In this document: positions 9,912 through 21,900 of the stretch, one piece after another | How the letters are laid out: the number at the start of each line of letters is the position of its first letter | Numbering within the stretch: the stretch's first letter is position 1 | Assembly: GCA_001898825.1 (NCBI GenBank) | Contig: MKVK01000021.1 | Coordinates: 51,686-115,685, forward strand | Length of the DNA: 64,000 nt | Direction: 5' to 3' | From: Magnetospirillum sp. 64-120 | GTDB taxonomy: Bacteria; Pseudomonadota; Alphaproteobacteria; Rhodospirillales; Magnetospirillaceae | Position numbers and translations under genes: made by a program | The notes under the pieces: model-generated | The model's input: the letters and a program-made list of their open reading frames with translations, nothing else | Told to the model about the DNA's origin: nothing | Databases searched by the model: none

Positions 9912-12900
9912 GATCTTGAAACCTCGTCCAGGTGAATTTCGGGCAAGGCGCTGATGGGCGCCGTGCGGATGCCGTCCAGGAACAGGCGCGGCTGGCCTTG
10001 GCCGTCGAACAGGGTCAGGCCGGGATGATGGGCGCCGGGGGCGGTGTCGAAGCGTACGAACAGCTGTCCCGCCACCGGCCCACTGGCGGCCAGGATGTCG
10101 GCGGCCAGCGGTAACGGCACGCAGCCGGCGCCCAGATGGAAGCTCAGCAGATGCCACAGGCTTTCCAGCAGCAGCGGATCGAACAGCATGGCGGATGGCT
10201 GGTGGTTCAGTTCGGCATGCAATCGGCTGCCCTGACGCCAAACTCCGACCACCCACGCCGCATTGGCGGTGGTCGTGTGGTGGAAGCGGGCGAAAGCCTG
10301 GGTGACGTCGTCGCCCAGGCGCAACTCGGCCGGTGACATCGGGGCGGGGAAGGCGGGCATCTCGGCCACCTCGCCCAGATGCAGGGGGGACAGGGGGCGG
10401 TCCTCGGCGCTGATCCGGTACAGCCAGCCCTGGTCGTCGGCCTCGACCACGCTTTCCAGGCGGCCGACGTCCGGGCGCAACGGCGCCCCCCACATCAGAT
10501 GGCTCAAGGCGCGGACCGGGCGGCCGCCGACCCGTTCGGCGGTGGCGCGGGCCAGTTCGGGCAACTGCAGGGCCAGTGCCAACGAATCGCCAGCGGGGAT
10601 GGTGACGCTGGCGCTGCCGGAACCGCCATCCAGCAACGGATGCGCGGCGGCGACCACGCTATCGGGGCTGTCTTCCACCCAATGGCGGTCGCGGGCGAAG
10701 ATGGTGCCGGGCAGATGCAGGCGTCGTCCCCCGGGGCCGGCCCGCCAGTCGACAGCGCCGCCCTGTGCCCACAGCGCCGCCACCTTGTCCAATCTTGCCG
10801 GGTCGCCCGATGCCAGCCATTTGCCCACCAGGGCGCGGGCGTCGTCGTCGTCGAATGGGCTGGGGGCGGCGGAACCGGCCTTGCCCTGGTGCGTTCCGGG
10901 CAGGCTGCGCCCCGCCCCTGCGGCATTCAGCACGCGCAGCAGGGAATCGCGGTCACTGAAGGTGGCGGCCAGACGGCAGGGCTGGGCCTTGCGTCCCACC
11001 TGCAGGGTATGGGCGACATCGCCCAAATCCAGACCGGGGTGGTCGGTGACGAAGCGGTGCAGCGCGGCGGCCATTTCCGCCAGCCGCTCGGGGCTGCGGG
11101 CCGACAGCGTCAAGATCCACGGGCCGGGACGGCGGCCGGAAACGATCGGGGGCGGGCTTTCCACCACGATATGGGCGTTGGTGCCGGAAAATCCGAAGGA
11201 CGACACCCCGGCGCGGCGTTGTTCGGCGCCGGACCACGGCCGCAGCGTGGTGTTGACGACAAAGGGCGTGCCGTCCAGGCGGATATGCTCGTTCAGGGAC
11301 TGGAACTGGATGGTGGGCGGCAACTCGCCCCGTTCCACCGCCAGCATGGCCTTGATAGTGCCTGCCACCCCGGCGGCGGCCAGCATGTGGCCCATGTTGC
11401 TTTTGACCGAGCCCAGGGCGCAAGCCCCCGGCTGGGCCCCCGAGCCGGCGAAGGCGTCGGTCAGCCCCTCGATTTCGATGGGATCGCCCAAGGGCGTGCC
11501 GGTGCCATGGCATTCCACCATGCCGATGCTGGCGGGATCGATGCCGAAGCGGTGGTGCACGTCGCGGATCAGCCGGGTTTGTGCCTGCGGGTTGGGGGCG
11601 GTGATGCCGTTGGTGCGGCCGTCCTGGTTGACGCCCCAGCCCCGGATGACGGCGTGGATGGGGTCGGCGTCGCGCAATGCGTCTTCAAGGCGTTTCAGCA
11701 GCAGCACCCCGGCGCCCTCGCCGGGGACGAAGCCGTTGGCGCGGCCGTCGAACGAGAAGCAGCGGCCATCCTTGGACAGCATGTTCACCTTGGACGTGTC
11801 GATGAACATCTTGGGCCCGATCATCACCGAGACACCGCCGGCCAGGGCCATGTCGGCGTCGCCCACCAGCAGCGCGTTGCAGGCTTGGGCGATGGCGACC
11901 AAAGAACTGGAGCACGCGGTGTCCAGCGAGATGCACGGGCCGCGCAAATCCAGCAGATGGGCGATGCGGGCCGCCAGGATCGAGCCGGAAGATCCCAAAA
12001 GCGAATAGGTGTTGCGCTCGGTGATGCGTTCGCCATAGCCGCTGGGGCCGGCGCCGACGTAAACCCCGCAGCGGCTGCCGGCCAGGGACGACGGGTCCAG
12101 TCCTGCGTCCTCGAAGGCCTGCCAGGCATGTTCCAGGAACAGACGCTGTTGCGGGTCCATCAGCTCGGCTTCGCGGGGCGTCAGGTTGAAGAAGCCGGGC
12201 TCGAAGCATTCGACGTCGTCGATCACCCCCATCCACTTGCACGACGAGGTGCCGGGATGGGTGGGGTCGGGATGATAGAAGCGGCTCACGTCCCAGCGCG
12301 AGGGCGGCACTTCGGCGATGCAGTCGCGTCCCGACCGGATGTTGTCCCAAAAGGCGCCCAGATCGCGTGAGTGGGGGAAGCGCCCCGAGGCGCCGATGAT
12401 GGCCACCGCGTCGCTGGAATCGCGGGCGGCGCGGTCGCGACGCGGGGCGATGACCGTGGGAGCAACTGGGACTGGGGCGGCGGGCGGCGGCGTCACGGGA
12501 GCCGGAACCGGCACCGGAACGGTGATGGACGGTGCGGGCAACAGAGTGGACAGATGGTCCACCAAGGCACCGACAGTGGGATGGGCGTAAATGGCGGTGG
12601 CCGGCAGGGTGGTGCCTAACAAGCCGTTCAGCCGCCGAATCCAGGTCACCGCCAGGATGGAATCCAGTCCCAGTTCCAGGAACCCGGCACCATCACGGAT
12701 GTCGTCGGCGGCGATCATCAAATCCTGCGCCAGGGAATCGACCACTTGGCGGCGCAATCCAGTGGGGGGTGACGCGGTCACGGTCGCGGGCCCTGGCGTG
12801 GGGGTGGGCTCGGGCTCGGGCTTCACCTGTCCGCCCAGATCCGCCACCAAGGCGCCGATGGTGGGCTGGGCATAGACGGCGGTGGCCGGCAAATCCGTCC

Positions 12901-15900
12901 CCAGCAGGGCGTTCAGCTTGCGCACCCAGGTCACCGCCAGGATGGAATCCAGCCCCAGTTCCAGGAAGCCGGAACCGTCGTGGATGTCGGTGGCCGCGAT
13001 CATCAATTCCTCGGCCAAGCTGTCCACCACCTTGCGGCGCAGGTCGGTTGGCGCTGCCGGGGGCGGGGCGGCTGGGGTCGCGGGGGCGGCGGGGAACATC
13101 TGTTCGATCCTTTCCTGCACCCGGGCATTGCCGACGAAGGTCTTGGCATGCATGGCCAGTTCCTCGGCGAACACGGTCTCCAGCCGTTCGGCCAGCGGGC
13201 GGGTGGCCTGGGCCTTCAAGTCCAACAAGCGGCTGCGCGGCTGCCGGGCCAGGCCGTGGGCCAGGGCCAGCGCATGATCCAGAACCTGCGCCGCCGGGCG
13301 GACGGTTAGGCCAGAATGCTTTTCCGCCAGTTCCCGGCCCCGGTATTCGCGGGCGGTGAACAACACCTCGCGGCCCAAGGCATCGCCCAGGCGGGCCGGG
13401 AAGATCAGGGTGGCGCCGGCGCCGGGGGTGAAGCCGTACCACAGGTAATTGCTGTGATAGACGCCTTCGGTGGCGAAAATCGAACGATCGCAGAATAGCC
13501 CCAGCGACCAGCCGGCGCCGATGGCATGGCCCTGCATGGCGGCGATCACCGGCAGCGGGCAGGCCAGGGGCAGACTGTAGATCTTGCGGTCGGTGAAGCT
13601 GGTGGCGCCCTGTTGCAGGGATTGCAGACCCGAACGGGTACCGCCGCAGGCGAAATAACCGTCAAAGCCGGTCAGCACCACCGCCTTGGCTTGGTCCAGG
13701 GTGGCGATGGCGTCGAAGGCGGCGACCAACCCGTCCATCAGTGCGTCGGTGAAGCAGTTCTTGTCTATCCGTTCGACCATGCGCAGCAAAACCACGCCAT
13801 CGTCGAACAGGCGCAGTTCAACGCGGTCGTGTGGCAACGGTAAGGGGCGTTCGCCGCCCTGCCAAGGTGGTGCGCTTGCCGCTTCGGACCACAACACGTC
13901 CCATTGCGGCAGGGTCAAGTTGGGCACCCGGCCGGGCCGCGCCATGGTGCGTTTGAGTTCCACCAACGCCTGACGCGGCGCTTGGGCGATCTGAAGCGCC
14001 AGGGCCGGCGCGTCGGAGGCGGTGAAATCGGCGCCGGTAAAGGTGGATGTCGCCACCACCGGCAGGTCGCAGGCCGGCAAGGGGCCGGCACCGCTGCCGC
14101 TGACCGCCACCACCCGGATGCCGTCGTCGGCACTGGCGGCGGCCAGTTCGGCTGTGATCGTTTGTGCCGGGGCGGCGACCTCCAGATGCAGCACGCCGTC
14201 GGCGATCCGGCGCTGGATGCGGGGCGCCTCGCCCACCGGCGACAGGCTGATCTTGGTCGGCTGGCGCGGCGTGAACGGCCCGGCCAAGGCGGCGGCGGCG
14301 GGCAAGGTAAAGGGCAGGGAGGCGGCTTTCGGCGTGGAGACCGGCACCGTCGGCTGTGGCGCCGCTTCGACCCAGCAGCGGATCGTGGCCAGCACGGTGG
14401 CGGGCAGCGGCACCCGCTGTCCACCATGGGGGAACAAGCGTTCCACCGGTAGGTCCGCCCCGGCCAGAATTCCCCGTCCAATGCCATGAAGGTCGGCATC
14501 GGCGGCAAGGGGGGCGGGCTTGTCGGTGATTTCACCGGCGCCGACCACCGCGTCCTGGTCGCCGGCCAGCCAGCGGCGCAGTCGGACAACCAGATCATTG
14601 GTGTCGGCGGCGACCACCACCAGACGGTGGCGCGACGGCCGCCGTCCGGCCATCAGGGTGAAGGCGATGTCGGCGGCGGCCAGCTCGGGATGGGTTTGCA
14701 GATGGTCGGCCAGGACTTCCGCCTGACGACGCAGCAAGCCAGCATTGCGTCCGCCGATGACGAACAGGAAGGGGCCGGGGGCGGGTGCCCGTGTCGGCGA
14801 AGCCGGCGGCGGGTCGACCACCACATGGGCGTTGGTGCCGGAAAAGCCGAAGGACGAAATGGCGGCGCGCCGCCGCGGCCAGGGCTGGGCGGTGGTGTTG
14901 ACGGTAAAAGGTGTCTCGGCGAAGCGGATGGCCGGGTTGCCGCCGTTGAAATGCAGGGTCGGCGGCACCTGATCGTGTTCCAGGCTCAGCAGCACCTTGA
15001 TCAGGCTGGCGATGCCGGCGGCGGTGGTGGCGTGGCCGATATTGGATTTGACCGATCCCAGCAGCACCGAGCCGGCGGGCTGCCCGGCGAAGGCGCGGGA
15101 CAGGGCGGCGTGTTCGATGGGGTCGCCCAGGGGGGTGCCGGTGCCGTGGGCCTCGACCACGCCGATACTGGCGGGATCGACGGCGAAACGCTGATAGACG
15201 CTGCGGATCAGCCGTTCCTGCGACTGGGCGCTGGGCGCGGTGATGCCGTTGGTGGTGCCGTCCTGGTTGGTGCCGCTGGCGACGATCACCCCATGGATGG
15301 TGTCGCCATCGGCCAGGGCCTGATCCAGCGGACGCAACAGCACCGCGCCCACCGCCTCGCCGGGGACGATGCCGTCGGCATTGGCGCCGAAAGCGGCGCA
15401 ATTGCCGCTGGGTGACAGCATGTTGGCCTGGTTGGCCGAACGGAAGAAGCGGGGCGTGCACTGGACGAAGACGCCGCCGGCCAAGGCCATGTCGCATTCG
15501 CCGTCCCACAGGGCGCGGCAGGCCAGATGCACGGCGACCAGCGACGACGAACAGGCGGTGTCCACCGTCACCGCCGGCCCTTTCAGGTCCAGGAAATAGG
15601 CGATGCGGGCCGGCACCAGCGACGAGGTGTTGCCCCAGAACGCCTGGCCGGGCACGTCGGGGCCGAACAAGCCGTCATAGTCGCCGGACGAACAGCCGGC
15701 GAAGACGCCGACGCGGCGGCCCACGATGTCGGCCCCCGCATGGCCGGCATGTTCCAGGGTCTTCCACGCTTCTTCCAGGAACAATCGCTGTTGCGGGTCC
15801 ATGTAGCGGGCTTCAAGGCCGGAAATGCCGAAGAACACCGGGTCGAAGGCGGCGATGTCGTCGATGAAGCTGCCATGGCGGCCATAGCTGCCCGGCGCCG

Positions 15901-18900
15901 CGTCCTTGTACAGGCTGTCCAGGTCGAAGCGGCTGACCGGGGTGACCAGATCGCGGCCGGCGGCCAGATGGGCCCACAATTCTTGGGCATCGGCAGAACG
16001 GGCGAAGCGGCCGGCATAGCCGACGATGGCGATGGGCTGTTCGCCCTGGCGCACGGACGGTTGAGAAATGACGGCCGGCGCGGCGGGGATTTGTCGGGCC
16101 AGGAAGGCTTCCAGCTCGGTGGCGTTCTTGTGGTCGAACAGGTCGGTCTGTTCCAGCGTCGCCCCCACGTCGCGGCGCAGCAGGTGGACCAGTTCGGCCC
16201 CCAGGATGGAGTCCAGGCCGTAATCGGCGAAGGGGCGGGCCGGGTCGATGTCGCTTGGGGCCATGTTCAGGGTGTGGCCCAGGCAACGCAGCACCTGCTG
16301 GCGCAGCGACGACGCGTTCGCCGGCGCGGTGGCGGCAACGGACGGCATCTGCGGTGCGGCTGCCGCCATCGACCGTTGCTCTGGCTGGCCGGGGGCACGG
16401 GCGGCCAGCACTTGCTGGCCCAGGGCGCATTCCTGGGCCGACGATCCCGCCACCCAGTCCAGTCCGGTTTCGGCCAGCAAGGTCCGCCAGGATGCCGGGG
16501 CCAAGGACGGGGTGCCGGGGATGCGGCGCTCGGGGTCGGTGAACCGCCACCAGCCTTCCAGCAAGCCGAAGGTGACGTGGGTGAACAAGGTGGCAGCAGA
16601 GGTTTCGTTGACCAGCAGCATACCGCCCGGCGCCAGCAACTGGCGCACATGGGCCAGGGTGCGGCCCATGTCGGCGGTGGCGTGCAGCACGTTGGCGGCG
16701 ATCACCAGATCATAGCCGCCGATGGCGACGTCTTGGCCGGCCAAGTCCTTTTCCACGTCGAACAGCGCGGTGGTCAAGGGGGGCACGCTGGGGCCATAGC
16801 GACGCTGGGCATGGATCAGGAAGGCGCGCGACAGGTCGGTATAGCGATATTCGGCCACCCGATCCCATGACGGCGCCAGGGCGTCGAACACCTTCTCGCT
16901 GGTGCCGCCGGTACCGGCGCCGATTTCCAGGATGCGCAGGCGGGGCAAGGGCGAGGCGGCGACGAAGGCGGCGGCGGCTTGGGCCAGGGTCTGGCTGAAG
17001 CGGGCGGCGATTTCGTTGTCCTTATAGACCGCTTCCACCATGTCCAGGCGGCCATCGGGGAACATGATGGCGGTGGCCTGGACCCGGCCGGCCAGGATGT
17101 CGGGCAGCGCCCGCAGGCAGGTTTCGGCCAGAACCATCTGGGCGCTTTGGCCCTGGCTGTCGCGCAGCCGGTTCCATGTCGCCCACGGATCGGCGGCGGT
17201 TGCGTCGCCGACCAGCGCCAGGGCGGCGTCGCGCCAGCGCTGCAGGGCGGGGACGGGCCGGGGATGATCGGCCAGGATGCGGGCCAGGACGGGGGCGATG
17301 GCACCATCCAGCGCCGCCATCTCGGCTTCTAGCCTGGCGTCGCCCCGGGGGGCGGCGATGATGGCGGCGGCGCTGTCGGGTTTGGCCGGCAGCCAGAAGC
17401 GGCGCCGCTCGAACGGATAGGTGGGCAACGACACGATGGCCGGGCGTTCAGCCCGGGGCAGCGCGGACCAGTCCACCCGCAGGCCCGCGACCCAAGCGTC
17501 GATGAGTTTGTTCAGTTCGCCGTCTTGCCACCAGCGGGCGGCTTGGCCGTCATCCGGCATGCCGGGCAGGCCCGCCCGTCCGGTCAGCATGATGCCTTGT
17601 TCGCCCGCCAGCCAACGGCGCAGTCGGTCCGCCAGCTCGGCGGTGGTGCTTGCGACCAGGGCCAGCCGTTGCTCCATGGAATCGCGGCCGACCTGCAAGG
17701 TATAGGCGATGTCGGCCAGGGCCAGGGATGGCGCGGCGCCGCCCCCCAGATGGGCGGCCAGTTGGTTGATGCTGCTGAGGTGGGGCAAGCTGGCGGCGTC
17801 AGCCCCCGGCCATTGGCTTTCCACCCAGCGCCGCAAGGCCAAGCGCTGGCCGGAATCCAGGCCCAGAGTGTCGAAATCCTCGGCCGGGTCGATGTCGGCG
17901 CTGTCGACGGCCAGTATTTTCGCCAGTTTTCCGCACAGAATCGGCGTCACGTCGGTTGCGGAGTTTTCCACGGCGGCCAGCAAGGACGTGGCATAGTCGC
18001 GCAGGCGGTGCTCGTCGCGGGCCGACAAGATGATGGCCTGGGGACCGGTTTCGGTCATGGCGGCGGGCGGGATGGGGGCTTCGGCGACGATCAGGTGGGC
18101 GTTGGCGCCCCCGGCGCCAAAGGACGACAGACCGGCGATGCGCGGTCCTGCCGGCCACGGCCCCAAGGCCCGGTTCAGCACGAAGGGGCTGTCGGCCAGC
18201 CGCAGATTGGGGTTCACACTCTGGGCGTGCAGGGTGGGCGGCAACTGGCCATGGCGCAGGGCCAGGACCAGCTTGGTCAGCCCGGCGATGCCGGCTGCCG
18301 CTTCCAGATGGCCGATATTGGATTTGACCGAGCCCAGGGCGCAGAAGCCGCGTTCCTTGGTGTCGGCTTCGAAGGCCTGGGTCAGGCCTTCGACCTCGAT
18401 GGGGTCGCCCAGTTCGGTGCCGGTGCCATGGGCCTCGACGCATGTGACGTCACGGGCGGACAGCCCCGCCCGCCCCAGCGCCTGACGTACCAGATCACGC
18501 TGCGCCGCCGGATTGGGCACGGTATAGCCGTTGGTACGGCCACCATGGTTGACGGCGCTGGCGCGGATCACCGCATGGATGCGGTCCCCGTCGGCCAAGG
18601 CTTGCGACAGCGGCTTCAGCACCACGCAGCCGACGCCTTCCCCCGGCACGAAACCGTTGGCGTCGGCGCCGAAGGCAGCGCAGCGGCCCGTGGCCGACAA
18701 CATGCGTGCCGCGCTCAGTTCCACATAGGTGTCGGGATGCAGGTACAAGTTGACGCCACCGGCCAAGGCCATGGCCACCTGTCCCGAGCGCAGGCTTTCG
18801 CAGGCCTGGTGCAAGGCGGTCAGCGACGACGAGCACATGGTGTCCACCGCGACGCTGGGGCCGGTCAGGTTCAGGACATGCGACACCCGGTTGGCGGCGC

Positions 18901-21900
18901 CGGCGAACGAAGTCTGTGGCATCACCGTGGCGCCGCCCTCGGTGGCGAAAGCGCCGTGCAGGGCGAAGCCGGTCTTGGTGATGCCGACGAACACACCCAC
19001 CGGATTGCGTCTGCTCAGGCGGGCCGGGCTGTAGCCGGCATCTTCGGCCGCCGCCCAGGCGCACATCAGGAACAGACGCTCTTGCGGGTCCATGGCGGCG
19101 GCGTCGCGCGGACTGATCTTGAAGAACAGCGGGTCGAAATCGGCGAAGCCGTCCAGGAACGCCCCCCATTTGGCGTAGGATCGCCCTTCGGCCACCGCCC
19201 GGTCGGGATCGGCACAATAGAAATCGGCCAAATCCCAGCGATCGGCGGGAATTTCGCCGACGCTGTCGCGGCCCCGGGCCAGATTGTCCCAGAACTGGTC
19301 CAGGCTGTCGGCGCCGGGATAGCGCCCGGCGATACCGATGATGGCGATGGAGTCGTCGTTGGCCGTTGCAATCCTGGGCGGCGGGGTGGGGGCAAGCCAT
19401 TGCTGGCAGGCGGCCCCCTGGCTGGCGGCCAGATGCGCCGCCACCTCGGCCAGGGTGCGGTACTGGAAGAACAAGGTCTTGGGCAGGGACGGGAAGATGT
19501 CGCCCAAGGCGGTGTTCAGCCGGGTGATCATCAGCGAATCGATGCCGTATTCTTCCAGCGCCATATCGGGATGGATGGTGCCGGGGGCGAAGCCGCCGGC
19601 CTGGGCGAACAATGCGGCCAGTCTGTCCGCCAAGGCGGCGCTGAGGTCGGTGCCGGCGGCGGCGGCGGGTGTCACGACGGCGTCGGGCTTGCCGGCGAAA
19701 AAGGCACGGATGCGGCTTTCGTCACCGGCCAGCACGGCGGCATGGGGGACCTTGGCGGCCAGGATACGGCCCAGGACGTCCAGCCCGGCTTGACTGCCCA
19801 GCGGCCGTTGCCCCATGCGTTGGAACAGGGTTTCGGCGGTGGCATCGTCGATACTCATGCCGCCTGCCGCCCAAAGCGGCCAGTCGATGGCCACCACCGG
19901 CAGGCCGTGGGCTTCGGCCAGCGCCGCCAGCACACCGTTGGCGGCGGCGTAATCGGCTTGTCCGGCATTGCCGAAGGCCCCGGCCAGGGATGAAAACAGC
20001 ACCAGGGCGTCCAGCTTCAGTCCGCCGCAGGCCTTGATCAAAGCCTCGGCACCGCCGCTTTTCGGCGCCATCACCGCCGCCAGATCGGCGCTGGTTTTGC
20101 CCTTCAGCCAGCCATCGCGCAAGGTGCCGGCGCAATGCAGCACCACGTCCAGGCGGCCATGCACCTCGACCACGTGGCTTACCAGGGCGGCGACCGCCCC
20201 AGCATCGGCCATGTCCACCTGCCGATAGGCGGCGACGGCGCCCAAGGCCTGGACCGCCTGCACTTGGGCAGCGCGGGCGGCATCCAGCGGCTTTGACCCC
20301 GTCAGCACCAGAACGGCACCGGGAACGGTGGTGGCGATATGGTGGGCCAGCAGGCGGCCCAAGCCACCCATGGCCCCGGTGATCAGGAACACGCTGTTGG
20401 GCCGCCAGGGGGTGGTTGCGGCATTCGGGAGGTCGCGCCAGCGTCGGGCCAGTCGGCGCTGTCCGTCGAAACGCACCCGGCTGTTGCCGCCCTCGGCGGC
20501 CAGGCGGCTTGCCAGTTCGGCGGCCGGGATGCCGGGGCCGACCTCGACCACCTGACCGGAGAGGCGCGACGATTCCAGCGCCGCCGTGTCGATCATCGCC
20601 CCCAGGCCGGCAGCGGCGGCGCCGCTTGGCACCACCAATTGCACATGGCTGTCGGTGGCGAGCGATTGCTGCAACAGGGTCAGCAGACGGGGGGCGAGGG
20701 CTTCCACCTGGGGGGGCGCGGTCACCAGCTCGGCGCCGAAACCGGGGGTGATGTCGATCCCCGCCGCGATCACCAGCCGGTGGGGCTTGGTGGCGGCAAC
20801 CGGGGGCGTCTCTTCCCAAGTCGGGACGAACGCCAAGGTGACGTCGCGGCGGCCCGGGATCCAGAAGCGGGTGTCGGCGAAGGGGCGCGGCGGCAGCTTG
20901 GTCCGGCGTGGCGGCGTGGTGGCACGGTAATCCTCGACCACCACATGGACGTTGGCGCCGCCAAAGCCGAAGGACGACAGGCCGGCGCGTCGCGGGGTGT
21001 CGCCGGCCGGCCAATCCTCGGCCGTCGGCAACAAGCGGAAGGGGCTGCCGGCCAGTTCCAGATGCGGGTTCATCGGCTGGCAATGCAGGCTGGCGGGCAG
21101 CTTTTCGTGACCCATGGCGGCCAGGATCTTGACCAGACCGGCCAGCCCGGCGGCGGCTTCCAGATGACCGATATTGGCTTTCAGCGACCCCAGGGCGACA
21201 AAGGGCTGCGGCACCGTGGCGGTGCCCATCAGGTCTTCAAAGGCGCGGCGCAGGCCGTTGACCTCCACCGGGTCGCCCAATTCGGTGCCGGTGCCATGGG
21301 CTTCCACATAGGAAATTGTCGCCGGGTCGATGCCGGCCAGGGCGGCTTTGATCAAGTGCGCCTGGGCGGCGACGCTGGGGGCGGTCAACGAACCAGAACG
21401 TCCGCCATGGTTCTCGGCGCCGCCGATCAGCAAGCCCAGGATGCGGTCGCCGTCCTGTTCGGCCTGCTCCAGGCTTTTCAGCAGCACCGCCACCACGCCT
21501 TCGCCCCGGCCATAGCCGTCGGCCGTGGCGCCAAAGGTCTTGCAGCGGCCGTCGGGGCTGAGCATGCCGGCCTGGGCCGGCCCGTCGAAGCCGTCTTCCG
21601 CCAGGGCCAGGTTGACGCCGCCCACCAGCGCCGCCGCGCACCGCCCGGAACGGATGGCTTCGGCGCCTCGCAGCAAGGCGACCAGCGACGACGAACAGGC
21701 GGTGTCGATGGTCTGGCTGGGGCCGTGCCAGTTGAAGAAATAGGACACCCGGTTGGCGATCATCGCCAGCGAATTGCCGGTGGCCCCATAGCCGTCGGCG
21801 GCGATGCCGTCCTGGCGCAGCAACTTGGCGTAATCCAGGGCGCTGGCGCCGACGAACACGCCGGTGTCGTCGGGCATCTGGTCGGCCCCATAGCCGGCGT

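Noticed and set aside
9912-10493. N-terminal extension of the monooxygenase frame
   Set aside because: It lies within the PKS1 coding region in another frame and lacks similarity. The Rossmann motif begins directly after ATG 9911.
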